Part shown: one piece after another, positions 7,047-15,647 of the stretch
Layout of the letters: each line of letters opens with the position of its first letter
How positions within the stretch are numbered: the first letter of the stretch is position 1
Assembly: GCF_003716325.1 (NCBI RefSeq)
Contig: NZ_RDSR01000025.1
Location: 1-50,690 of the forward strand
From: Cryobacterium tepidiphilum
GTDB lineage: Bacteria; Actinomycetota; Actinomycetes; Actinomycetales; Microbacteriaceae
Length of the DNA stretch: 50,690 bases
Direction of reading: 5' to 3'
Position numbers and translations under genes: made by a program
The notes under the pieces: model-generated
Told to the model about the DNA's origin: nothing
The model's input: the letters and a program-made list of their open reading frames with translations, nothing else
Databases searched by the model: none

Positions 7047-8690
7047 TCAGGCGGCCTCGAGGTTGTGCGAGTCGAGGATGGTGTAGCTGTAGCCCTGCTC
7101 GGCGAGGAAGCGTTGCCGGTTCTGCGCGAAATCCTGGTCGACGGTGTCGCGCGCGACGAGCGTGTAGAAGTTCGCCGACAGCCCCGACTCCTTCGGACGC
7201 AGCAGCCGGCCGAGGCGCTGGGCCTCCTCCTGCCGTGAGCCGAACGACCCGGAGACCTGGATGGCGACGGTCGCCTCCGGCAGGTCGACCGAGAAGTTCG
7301 CGACCTTCGAGACGACGAGCACGTTCTCCTCGCCGACCCGGAACGCCTGATAGAGCCGTTCCCGTTCGTCCACGGGGGTGGAGCCGGTGAGCCGGGGCGC
7401 GCCCAACGCATCCGCCAGTTCGTCGATCTGGTCGAGGTACTGCGCGATCACCAGGATGCGCTCGCCCCGGTGGCGCTCGACGAGCTCCTTCACGACGGCG
7501 AGCTTGGCCGGCGCGGTCGCGGCCATGCGGTAACGCTCGTCGTCGGGCGCGGCGGCGTAGCTGAGGCGCTCGTCGTGCGGCAGGTCCACGCGCACCTCGT
7601 AGCAGGCGGCGGGGGAGATGTAGCCCTGCGCCTCGATCTCCTTCCACGGCGCGTCGAAGCGCTTGGGGCCGATGAGGCTGAACACGTCGCCCTCCCGGCC
7701 GTCCTCCCGCACGAGCGTCGCGGTGAGGCCGAGCCGCCGGCGGGCCTGCAGCTCGGCCGTGAGCTTGAAGACCGGCGCCGGGAGCAGGTGCACCTCGTCG
7801 TACACGACGAGCCCCCAGTCCATGGCGTCGAGCAGGGCCAGGTGCGCGTACTCGCCCTTCCGCTTGGCGGTGAGGATCTGGTACGTCGCGATCGTGACCG
7901 GCTTGACCTCTTTCATCTGGCCCGAGTACTCGCCGATCTCCTCGGGTGTGAGCGTGGTGCGCTTCAGCAGCTCGTCGCGCCACTGCCGGGCCGACACCGT
8001 GTTGGTGACGAGGATCAGCGTGTTGGTCTTCGCGGTCGCCATGGCGCCGGCACCGACGAGCGTCTTGCCCGCCCCACAGGGCAGCACCACAACGCCCGAT
8101 CCGCCGACGAAGAAGTTGTCGACCGCCTTGTGCTGGTAGTCGCGCAGCGCCCAGCCGTCTTCGACGAGGTCGATCGGGTGCGGGGTGCCGGGCGTGTAGC
8201 CCGCGAGGTCTTCGGCCGGCCAGCCGAGCTTCACCAGCTCCTGCTTCAGCTGCCCGCGTGCCCACGGTTCGACGAGGTAGGTGTCGGGCGACGGATGCCC
8301 GATCAGCAGTGGCGAGATGCGCTTGGCGTGGGAGATCTCCCGCAGCACGGCCTCGTCGGTGCTGTGCAGCACCAGCTGGCCCTCGTCGTCGCGCTCGATC
8401 ACGAGCCGGCCGTACCGTCCCACCGTTTCGGCGATGTCGACCGACACCGTCTGCGGGATCGGGAACTTGGAGTACTTCTCGAGGGTTGCGAGCATGTCGC
8501 TCGCCTCGTGCCCCGCAGCGCGGGCGTTCCAGAGACCCAGCCGGGTGATGCGGTAGGTGTGGATGTGTTCCGGCGCGCGCTCGAGCTCGGCGAAGACCGC
8601 GAGGTCGTGGCGTGCGTCTTCGGCGTCGGGGTGCGCGACCTCGAGCAGAACGGTTCGGTCACTTTGGACGATCAGGGGCCCGTCAGACAT
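7047..8690 (-). CDS. XPB/Ssl2-type SF2 DNA repair helicase
   Basis: Bacterial XPB-like 3'-5' DNA translocase of 547 residues from the ATG at 8690. It has an N-terminal helicase-associated region (1-150), a damage-recognition-like segment, Walker A LPCGAGKTLVG, motif II YDEVH, motif III LGLTATLVRED, and motif VI QVSGSFGSRQEEAQRLGRLLRPK. TAGAAT lies 8 nt before the ATG, so a leaderless transcript is likely and this start is preferred over an upstream GTG. Its partner-type protein lies upstream on the same strand. Probable role is DNA repair or transcription-linked unwinding. It converges with the folE operon across only 36 bp. Confidence 0.95.
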   Translation of the reverse strand: MSDGPLIVQSDRTVLLEVAHPDAEDARHDLAVFAELERAPEHIHTYRITRLGLWNARAAGHEASDMLATLEKYSKFPIPQTVSVDIAETVGRYGRLVIERDDEGQLVLHSTDEAVLREISHAKRISPLLIGHPSPDTYLVEPWARGQLKQELVKLGWPAEDLAGYTPGTPHPIDLVEDGWALRDYQHKAVDNFFVGGSGVVVLPCGAGKTLVGAGAMATAKTNTLILVTNTVSARQWRDELLKRTTLTPEEIGEYSGQMKEVKPVTIATYQILTAKRKGEYAHLALLDAMDWGLVVYDEVHLLPAPVFKLTAELQARRRLGLTATLVREDGREGDVFSLIGPKRFDAPWKEIEAQGYISPAACYEVRVDLPHDERLSYAAAPDDERYRMAATAPAKLAVVKELVERHRGERILVIAQYLDQIDELADALGAPRLTGSTPVDERERLYQAFRVGEENVLVVSKVANFSVDLPEATVAIQVSGSFGSRQEEAQRLGRLLRPKESGLSANFYTLVARDTVDQDFAQNRQRFLAEQGYSYTILDSHNLEAA

Positions 8691-8747
8691 AAGGGCCAAT
8701 TCTACGGCAGTGCGCACTCCCGCCCGCCCTGGCCGCCCATTCCGTGA

Positions 8748-8808
8748 CGCGAGTGAGCAGAAACTGCTGGAAAGAGCGACTCATAGCGACAGATACTGCT
8801 CCCTCGCG
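8748..8808. repeat. 61-bp palindromic element, copy 2
   Basis: Imperfect palindrome of exactly 61 bp, ends CGCGAGTGAGCAG and CTGCTCCCTCGCG (one arm mismatch). On the reverse strand it shares the internal phrase GT-TCTG-CGC with the copies at 1-61, 30252-30312 and 30336-30396, and all four have the same length. It lies upstream of the XPB gene. Confidence 0.6.
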
Positions 8809-8870
8809 TGCAGGGGTGGGGGAGTGGATGGGGCGCGGGGAAGCGGGGGCGCGGGGGCTCGGGGTCGGGG

Positions 8871-10760
8871 TCACGGGGCGACGGTGATGCTGATGACGCT
8901 GGAGAGCGGCACGGTGCGCTCGATGTCCGCCCGGCGGTCCTTCGCCCGGAAGCGGCCGCCGCCGATGCTGGCCGGCTCGAGGAGGTAGTCCACCACCACG
9001 CCGTCGGGCATGGCGATGTTCACCGTCACCGCCTGGCGGGTGCGGATGGCGGCCTCCAGCTGCTTGACCAGCCAGGCCTGGCCCGTGTCGCCGTCACCGT
9101 CGCTCGCGCGCACCTTCTCCACGAGCGCGGCGGCTGGGTCGGCAACGGATGCCTTCGGCGCGCTCCCCGGCTGGTGGCGGCGGAGACGCAGCACCTCACC
9201 GTCCGCGTTCTCGGCGGCGACCGGGTATTTCGCATCCGTCAACGCCCAGAACACCGGCTCCGCCGGGAACCGGCTGACCAGACGGTCGCCGTCGCGTACG
9301 AGCCCGAGCGAGGCGAGGGACTGGTCGACGCTGATGGTACGCAGGAGCACCGCGTCGCCGGAGCGAACGTAACTCTGGGCCGGAGGCCCGTCGCCGCCGC
9401 GGGTGGGCCGGACGGTGCCCACGCGCACCTTTCCGTAGCGGGACGCCGCCTCGCGGATCTGATACTCCAGCGGCTGCGGAATGCCGGTGAGCGAGATGCC
9501 GCGCAGGAAGTCGAGCAGGGAGTCCGCGGTCTCGCCGGCGGCCAGGGCCCGGTTCACGGATGCCGCGGAGATGCGATAGCTCGACGCCAGCTCGCGGCTC
9601 TCCACGTCGGCGAGCAGCCGCAGGCGGGCATCGATGGCGGGTGCCATCGGCCCCGGGGCGACGACCGAGAGGTCGTTCTGCAGGTACACCTGCTCCACTT
9701 CCGGAGGCAGGAAGGCACTGATCGTCAGGGCGGCGGCCCCGTGGTCGCCGGCGAGGACGGCGGCGCCGGCGGTGCTGGTGATGTCGCGGGCGGTGATGCC
9801 GAGCAGCGCGGCGTCGCGGGCGATCTCGTCGACCTGGTCGCGCATCCGCTGCCCGCCCGCCGGGTACTGCCACGCGGTCGACGCGCGCAGCGCGTCGCCC
9901 CAGCCGGACCCCGCCGCGGTGGGCACGACCGGCCGCAGGTTCTCGGGGAGGGCCGTATTCCAGGCGGCGGCGACCGTGGCCCAGCGGGCGGCGCTGCCCT
10001 CGCGGAGCCATGCTTCGCCGGCGTTTGTCTCGACCCATTGCCCGTCGATGAGCCCCACGAGTCCCGCATTGCGGGCGATGGCCACGAGCGGGGCCACCGA
10101 CTCCGGCTCGACGGCCATGATCTCGGCGAGGCGGCGGGTATCGGGGAGGCCGAGGCCGCCGCGGCTGAGCTCCCGCACCGGTTCCCGGGCCAGGCCGGTG
10201 ACGAGTTCGGTGATCGAGGAGACCACCGCGAACGCGCGCTCGGCGGCCAGCCTGTCGGCGACCTCCACGTCGGACGCATCAGGCGTCGGCGAGGCCTTCT
10301 CGCCACGGTCGGCGGCGAGCTCCCGGGTGCCGGGCAGGACCTCCGTGGGCCACGCCGCCAGGCGCTGGGCGGCCGCGGCATACGGGGAGAAGCGGTCGCC
10401 GTCGAGCACGCCGAGGAACATGTCGTCGAGCAGGGCAGCATGCGCCCGCACGTCGGTCACGGCGACGGATGCGCCGCGCAGCTCTGCGAGCCGGCCCGCG
10501 ATCGCGGCGAGTTCCGGGGCCGCCGCACCGGCCGTCTCGGCACCCGCAGCTTGAGCGTCGAGCTCGGCGGCCACCGCCAGCACGGCGAGCGTGAAACGCT
10601 CCAGGCCGGTGAAGGCCTGCTGCAGCGCGTCGGGGGAAAGGAACGCCTCGGCGAGGTCGAAGAAGTCGCGGATGCCGCTGCCGCCAAGGTCGCGCACCCG
10701 CACGGCGCGGCGCAACGCATGGTCTTCGGAGGCCCGAAGTCGCGTCGCCAAGGTCAGCAT
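8871..10760 (-). CDS. Helicase-associated (XPB-linked) protein
   Basis: Protein of 629 residues usually encoded next to bacterial XPB in actinobacteria. It lacks helicase motifs. The N-terminal two thirds are Ala/Leu-rich helices, including RRLAEIMAVEPESVAPLVAIA of winged-helix type. The last third (about 430-629) has the helicase C-terminal/DRD-like β segments VTVNIAMPDGVVVDYLLEP and IERTVPLSSVISITV. It lies 7 bp after the small membrane protein and 180 bp before xpb, on the same strand. I infer that it is an accessory subunit for the XPB motor. The start ATG has only a weak ribosome site, so coupling to the upstream gene is likely. Confidence 0.8.
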   Translation of the reverse strand: MLTLATRLRASEDHALRRAVRVRDLGGSGIRDFFDLAEAFLSPDALQQAFTGLERFTLAVLAVAAELDAQAAGAETAGAAAPELAAIAGRLAELRGASVAVTDVRAHAALLDDMFLGVLDGDRFSPYAAAAQRLAAWPTEVLPGTRELAADRGEKASPTPDASDVEVADRLAAERAFAVVSSITELVTGLAREPVRELSRGGLGLPDTRRLAEIMAVEPESVAPLVAIARNAGLVGLIDGQWVETNAGEAWLREGSAARWATVAAAWNTALPENLRPVVPTAAGSGWGDALRASTAWQYPAGGQRMRDQVDEIARDAALLGITARDITSTAGAAVLAGDHGAAALTISAFLPPEVEQVYLQNDLSVVAPGPMAPAIDARLRLLADVESRELASSYRISAASVNRALAAGETADSLLDFLRGISLTGIPQPLEYQIREAASRYGKVRVGTVRPTRGGDGPPAQSYVRSGDAVLLRTISVDQSLASLGLVRDGDRLVSRFPAEPVFWALTDAKYPVAAENADGEVLRLRRHQPGSAPKASVADPAAALVEKVRASDGDGDTGQAWLVKQLEAAIRTRQAVTVNIAMPDGVVVDYLLEPASIGGGRFRAKDRRADIERTVPLSSVISITVAP

Positions 10761-10767
10761 GCGCGGG

Positions 10768-11043
10768 CTACTGCCGGTTCATTCGTGCTTCGCGGCCGCG
10801 GCGGACGAAGCTCATCACCAGCAACGTGATCACCAGGAGGAACCCGAGGGGCAGGGCGAGGAGCGGGAAGATCAGCACCATCGGCCAGAGGCCCTGGCCG
10901 AAACCATTGTCGGCGGAGGCCCCCGAAGCGGTGCCCGCAATGTCGGCGACGAACGCGATCAGGGACAGCACCACGAGCGCCGCGATGGCGTACGCCAGCA
11001 CCCGTTCGACGACGTCGGCGGCACGCGGGGTTTGGCTGGTCAC
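10768..11043 (-). CDS. Small two-helix membrane protein
   Basis: 91 residues, function not recognised. Two membrane segments are clear: about 17-39 (AIAALVVLSLIAFVADIAG) and about 55-80 (LWPMVLIFPLLALPLGFLLVI), followed by a basic tail RRGREARMNRQ that should face the cytoplasm. Start is GTG, and TATCCT (11050-11055, reverse) lies 6 nt upstream, giving a leaderless transcript. It probably forms an operon with the helicase-associated gene 7 bp downstream. Confidence 0.75.
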   Translation of the reverse strand: MTSQTPRAADVVERVLAYAIAALVVLSLIAFVADIAGTASGASADNGFGQGLWPMVLIFPLLALPLGFLLVITLLVMSFVRRGREARMNRQ

Positions 11044-11138
11044 ATCATAAGGATACTCAGGCGCGGCAACGGCAAACCGCCTAAGCTGGAGGCATATGAC
11101 GCGCAGTTCAGCGCGCCCTGAAACGCAGCGAGGTTCAC

Positions 11139-11519
11139 ATGCCCACCGGCAAGGTCAAGTTCTACGACGAGGAGAAAGGCTTCGGCTTCATCAGCTCCGA
11201 TGACGGCCAGGAAGTCTTCCTGCACGCATCCGCCATGCCCGCGGGAGCCAGCGTGAAGGCCGGGAGCAAGGTCGAGTTCGGCATCGCCGATGGCAAGCGC
11301 GGTGCGCAGGCGCTGTCGGTGCGGGTCATCGAGGCGCCGCCGAGCCTGGCGAAGATGAGCCGCAAGCCCGCTGACGACATGGCGATCATCGTCGAAGACC
11401 TCGTGAAGCTGCTCGATGGCATCGGCGCGAACCTGCGTCGCGGCCGCTACCCCGACAGTGCGCACAGCAAGAAGATCGCGGCCGTTCTGCGAAAGGTCGC
11501 CGAGGAGTTGGATGTCTGA
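11139..11519 (+). CDS. Cold-shock protein with C-terminal extension
   Basis: Single-stranded nucleic-acid-binding protein of 126 residues. Residues 1-66 are a canonical cold-shock domain with RNP1 KGFGFI and RNP2-like VFLHAS. The remaining 60 residues (KPADDMAIIVEDLVKLLDG ... KIAAVLRKVAEELDV) form a helical domain that standard 66-70 residue Csp proteins lack. The last codons overlap the downstream DUF3027 gene by 8 nt, so the two are translationally coupled. A TAAGCT -10 (11082-11087) gives a leader of about 45 nt, with a ribosome site GAGG before the ATG. Confidence 0.93.
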   Translation: MPTGKVKFYDEEKGFGFISSDDGQEVFLHASAMPAGASVKAGSKVEFGIADGKRGAQALSVRVIEAPPSLAKMSRKPADDMAIIVEDLVKLLDGIGANLRRGRYPDSAHSKKIAAVLRKVAEELDV

Positions 11520-12186
11520 CGCGGAGACCGACGCAGTCCCGGCCGCAGACACTGACGCTCACACTGGCACTGACGCTCACACTGACGCGGTCGCTGACCC
11601 TGCCGAGGTCGACGCATCCGCCCTGCCCGAACCGAAAACGGATGCCGTGCTGCTCGGCGCCGTCGACCTCGCCCGGGCGGCGCTTCTCGACATCACGCCG
11701 GCCGACACGATCGGCGAGCCCGTGGGGCACCGCGCGCTGGAAGACCACGTGCTGTCGCTGTATTTCGCGTGCACGCTGCCCGGCTACCCGGGGTGGCACT
11801 GGACGGTGAGCCTGTCGCGCATCGACGACGACGCCCCGGCGTTCGTTCTCGAGACCGAGCTCACCCCCGGTGAGGGCGCCATGCTCGCACCCGACTGGGT
11901 GCCGTGGTCGGAGCGCCTCGCCGACTACCGTGCCGCGCAGGAGCTCGCAGCCGCCCAGGCGGCTGAAGCGACGGCCGACGACGAGGACGACGACCTCGAC
12001 GAAGATGACCTCGACGAGGATGACGTCGACGAACTCGACGACCTGGACGACGAAGTCGACGAGGACGACCTCGACGGCGACCACGGTGACGACGAGCTCG
12101 ACGGCATCGACTTTGCCCAGCACGACGACGACGAATCCGAGGACGACGACTCCGTCAGCGACGAGTCCGACGAGCGCGACAAGTGA
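11512..12186 (+). CDS. DUF3027 protein with acidic tail
   Basis: 224 residues of the actinobacterial DUF3027 family, no known activity. The folded part (about 40-145) includes VGHRALEDHVLSLYFACTL, GYPGWHWTVSLSRID and MLAPDWVPWSERL. It is flanked by an N-terminal tail holding an 18-bp tandem DNA repeat (unit D/G-T-D-A-H-T) and by a C-terminal tail of about 70 residues, almost all Asp, Glu, Leu and Val. The ATG at 11512 lies inside the end of the cold-shock gene, and the frame upstream of it has no family similarity. The acidic tail and coupling to a nucleic-acid-binding protein hint at RNA or ribosome contact; this is inference. Confidence 0.85.
   Translation: MSDAETDAVPAADTDAHTGTDAHTDAVADPAEVDASALPEPKTDAVLLGAVDLARAALLDITPADTIGEPVGHRALEDHVLSLYFACTLPGYPGWHWTVSLSRIDDDAPAFVLETELTPGEGAMLAPDWVPWSERLADYRAAQELAAAQAAEATADDEDDDLDEDDLDEDDVDELDDLDDEVDEDDLDGDHGDDELDGIDFAQHDDDESEDDDSVSDESDERDK
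11548..11583 (+). repeat. Two tandem 18-bp units inside the DUF3027 gene
   Basis: Two copies of an 18-bp unit (11548-11565 and 11566-11583) differing at one base. They keep frame and encode repeated T-D-A-H-T. Copy number could vary without frameshift. Confidence 0.8.
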
Positions 12187-12198
12187 CCTCCTGACGCG

Positions 12199-12238
12199 AG
12201 AAGAGCCCGGGCGCCGTTGTGGCGGCCCGGGCTCTTCT
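12199..12238. terminator. Bidirectional hairpin terminator
   Basis: Perfect 14-bp inverted repeat (12199-12212 and 12225-12238) with a 12-nt loop, starting AGAAGAGCCCGGGC. It sits between the convergent DUF3027 and serC genes, and the A/T-containing ends give short U-runs on both strands. Confidence 0.88.
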
Positions 12239-12254
12239 GCATAAGAGGGGAGCG

Positions 12255-13379
<1,125 letters not shown>

Positions 13380-13455
13380 CTAGTTGCTCGATCCCGGCAG
13401 GTAGGGTTGAGCGAGCGCGGGCGAGGCTGTGCACCGGGCGAGCGGGAGGCTGGGG

Positions 13456-14163
13456 ATGACGGATCTGATCGACACCACCGAGATGTACCTGCGCACCATC
13501 CTCGACCTCGAAGAGGAGCGGATCATCCCGCTGCGGGCGCGCATCTCCGAGCGCCTCGGACACTCCGGGCCCACCGTCTCCCAGACCATCGCCCGCATGG
13601 AGCGCGACGGTCTCGTCGTGGTGTCGGGCGACCGGCACCTCGAGCTCACGCCTTCCGGCCGCAGCAAGGCCGTGCACGTCATGCGCAAGCACCGGCTCGC
13701 CGAGCGGCTGCTCAGCGACGTCATCGGGCTCGAGTGGGAGTTTGTGCACGACGAGGCGTGCCGGTGGGAGCACGTGATGAGCGAGCAGGTCGAGCGCAAG
13801 ATCCTGGAGATGCTGGGGCACCCGACCGAGTCGCCGTACGGCAACCCCATCCCGGGCCTCGAGGAGCTCGGGCACACGCCCGCCGACTCGTTCATGACGG
13901 GGGTCACCAGCAGCGTCGACCTCGTCGCAGGCTCCCGGCAACCGGTGCGCGCCGTCATCCGTCGTCTCGCCGAACCGGTGCAGTTCGACCCGGAACTGCT
14001 CGCCCAGCTGCGCGAGTGCGGCGTGATGCCCGGAAACACGGGGGAGTTCACAGCGGCTGGTTCCGCTGTGCTCGCGCAGGTCGACGGCTTCGGTGAGGGG
14101 CTCGAACTGCCCAGCGAGATCGCGAGCCACATTTTCGTCGCGACACCCGAAATCACCGTCTGA
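13456..14163 (+). CDS. DtxR/MntR-family metal-dependent regulator
   Basis: Metal-responsive transcription factor of 235 residues. The N-terminal HTH has DTTEMYLRTILDLEEE and ISERLGHSGPTVSQTIARMERDGLV. The dimerisation/metal domain has KHRLAERLLSDVIGLEWEFVHDEACRWEHVMSEQVE, with the His/Glu/Cys ligands of DtxR proteins (Cys102-type position kept). The third domain is SH3-like (about 155-230). The ATG at 13456 follows GGGAGGC, and upstream codons are non-conserved. TAGGGT (13402-13407) is the likely -10. It probably represses iron or manganese uptake genes elsewhere; no such gene is adjacent. Confidence 0.9.
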   Translation: MTDLIDTTEMYLRTILDLEEERIIPLRARISERLGHSGPTVSQTIARMERDGLVVVSGDRHLELTPSGRSKAVHVMRKHRLAERLLSDVIGLEWEFVHDEACRWEHVMSEQVERKILEMLGHPTESPYGNPIPGLEELGHTPADSFMTGVTSSVDLVAGSRQPVRAVIRRLAEPVQFDPELLAQLRECGVMPGNTGEFTAAGSAVLAQVDGFGEGLELPSEIASHIFVATPEITV

Positions 14164-14183
14164 ACCTGAGAGTTTCCGGGGAA

Positions 14184-14248
14184 ACGTTACCGATTCGTTA
14201 GTTTTTGTCCGCCTTAAGGATGACAAAACGGTAACGAACACGTAACGT
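14184..14248. promoter_or_regulatory. 65-bp imperfect dyad with GTAAC repeats
   Basis: Left arm 14184-14209 and right arm 14222-14248 are nearly complementary; the loop holds the palindrome CCTTAAGG (14212-14219). The right arm contains GTAAC twice, 11 bp apart (14231, 14242), and the left arm carries the inverse. From memory, GTAAC/GTCAC direct repeats are the binding sites of actinobacterial MtrA, which controls wall-hydrolase genes, and this lies upstream of one. It could also end the dtxR-type transcript. Confidence 0.5.
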
Positions 14249-14393
14249 CTAGACGTCCCACCGGCCAGCACACGGCACCGGGACCCGGATCAAGACGCCT
14301 TCTCGGCCCGTCTCTTGCTCCGGAAAGCTCAAGCGATAAGCGCATTGGACGGGGTGACGACGTGTCGTCGCTGGGGCGCTGGAGGTTCGCACA

Positions 14394-15248
14394 TTGGCAT
14401 TTTCAGGTAGCACGCGGTCCCGCAACGGGATCGACCCGACACGCAACACCATTGAAAAGCTCCCCACCGACTCCGCCCCGCGACGCTCGGCGCCGCGCCC
14501 ATCGCGCAAGCGGATGGTGGGCAACCTGGTCGTGATGAGCCTGGCCGGCGGCATCGTCGCCACGATGGCCATCCCCGCCTACGCGTTCACGCCTGGGTCC
14601 GACCAGGCGCGGTTCGGTGCCAGCGAGTCTACGCAGCTGGCGAAGGACGGCGCGCAGACAGTGGAGGTCAACGCCCGTGCGGCGACCGTGACCGTCGCCC
14701 GCGACGGCTTCAGCGCCACCACCCACGAGGAACTCGTGGCGCGCGCGAAGGCGAAGGCCGCCGCAGAAGCGGCTGCCGCCGCCGAGGCCGCAGCGGCCGA
14801 GGAGGCGCAGCGGCAGCGCGAGGCGGCGACGGAGCAGATGAGCTCCTACGCCTCGTCGTACACCGGGCCATCGGTCGACGACTACCTGGCCGCGCCGGCG
14901 CACCCCGACTTCGACCTCGGCTCGGTTTACGGCACGGCGTCGCAGTACCAAGGCGTTCCCTATGTCTTCGGTGGCGCGACGCCCGCGGGCTTCGACTGCT
15001 CGGGCTTCGTGATGTACGTGTACGCCCAGTACGGCATCAGCCTGCCGCACTCGGCGAGCGGGCAGGCCGCGGCCGGCACGCGCATCGACCGCGCGGACGC
15101 GCAGCCGGGTGACCTCGTGATCATGGACGGGCACGACGGCTTCTACGCCGGGAACGGCAACATTCTGCACGCGCCGTACGAAGGCGCATCCGTTCGTGTG
15201 CAGCCGCTCTGGACCGACGACTACTACATCGTGCGCCTCGGCATCTGA
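14394..15248 (+). CDS. Secreted NlpC/P60 (C40) cell-wall peptidase
   Basis: Peptidoglycan endopeptidase of 284 residues, exported and probably membrane-anchored. It has a cytoplasmic basic N-terminus (1-42), a hydrophobic segment (43-62) ending IPAYAF, the motif VTVARDGFSATTHEEL (98-113), an Ala-rich coiled stretch (118-147), then the C40 domain (about 175-284) with Cys202 in FDCSGF, His247 and His259. Start is TTG, set by GGAGG 8 nt upstream. A 230-nt leader region with a long dyad precedes it. It shares its N-terminal module with the CHAP protein at 16273. Confidence 0.9.
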   Translation: MAFSGSTRSRNGIDPTRNTIEKLPTDSAPRRSAPRPSRKRMVGNLVVMSLAGGIVATMAIPAYAFTPGSDQARFGASESTQLAKDGAQTVEVNARAATVTVARDGFSATTHEELVARAKAKAAAEAAAAAEAAAAEEAQRQREAATEQMSSYASSYTGPSVDDYLAAPAHPDFDLGSVYGTASQYQGVPYVFGGATPAGFDCSGFVMYVYAQYGISLPHSASGQAAAGTRIDRADAQPGDLVIMDGHDGFYAGNGNILHAPYEGASVRVQPLWTDDYYIVRLGI

Positions 15249-15271
15249 GGCGCTGGCGAGCTGCGCGGTGT

Positions 15272-15315
15272 GAACGCCGTTGCGCGGGTTGAATTCAGCC
15301 CGCGCAACGGCGTTC
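15272..15315 (+). terminator. Hairpin terminator after the NlpC/P60 gene
   Basis: Perfect 17-bp inverted repeat (15272-15288 and 15299-15315), 10-nt loop, beginning 24 bp after the stop codon. No U-tract follows, as is common in actinobacteria. Confidence 0.8.
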
Positions 15316-15396
15316 GACCCGCCGATCGCGCGCACGAACAACGGATGCGGCGCGCCAGCTCTTCGCGGCGCGCCGATTGTGCGTTAACCTGAGTGC

Positions 15397-15564
15397 CTGA
15401 TGTTCTGCGAGTCGTTGGAACTGCCGATACGCCCGTCCCGCACGACCCACCCCATGGGCCCGTGCGGAAACGAGTCGTGCCGGCCGGGCGGCCAAACAGA
15501 ACGGTGTCAGGTGACCGGGTCACCTTGCCGTTCGGGCGTTGTCATTGTGACAGCGCCCTTTTTG
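15397..15564 (+). ncRNA. Candidate structured RNA or leader before the HNH gene
   Basis: A TAACCT -10 (15385-15390) would start RNA near 15397. Downstream come pairing 15401-15407 with 15497-15503, hairpin 15438-15444/15461-15467, short hairpin 15482-15485/15490-15493, hairpin 15510-15515/15519-15524, then the terminator at 15534. The upstream gene already has its own terminator, so the segment is a separate unit. It could be a free small RNA or an attenuating leader for the HNH gene. No known family was recognised. Confidence 0.45.
15534..15564 (+). terminator. Strong intrinsic terminator with U-tract
   Basis: An 11-bp stem (15534-15544 with 15548-15558, one G-U pair) and 3-nt loop is followed directly by TTTTTGTTTG. 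It is the only classical U-tract terminator noticed in the window and lies 84 bp before the HNH start. Confidence 0.85.
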
Positions 15565-15603
15565 TTTGCCCGCATGCCGACGCCTCGCCGACACAGGCCG
15601 TAG

Positions 15604-15638
15604 TTCGAATGGCTGGAAGCCGTCCAGCCTGGTTCGAA
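15604..15638. promoter_or_regulatory. Inverted repeat before the HNH ribosome site
   Basis: TTCGAA-N-GGCTGGA pairs with TCCAGCC-N3-TTCGAA. The right arm ends 2 bp before the GGAG ribosome site of the HNH gene. It could be an operator or a hairpin affecting translation. Confidence 0.4.
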
Positions 15639-15647
15639 AGGGAGAGC

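Noticed and set aside
8808..10829. A 673-residue forward frame opposite the helicase-associated gene
   Set aside because: Low-complexity Arg/Gly/His/Ala protein with no motifs; the reverse-strand gene has the conserved features.
15400..15603. A Cys-containing 67-codon frame before the HNH gene
   Set aside because: It runs straight through the U-tract terminator hairpin, has no ribosome site and shows no similarity, so RNA structure explains the segment better.
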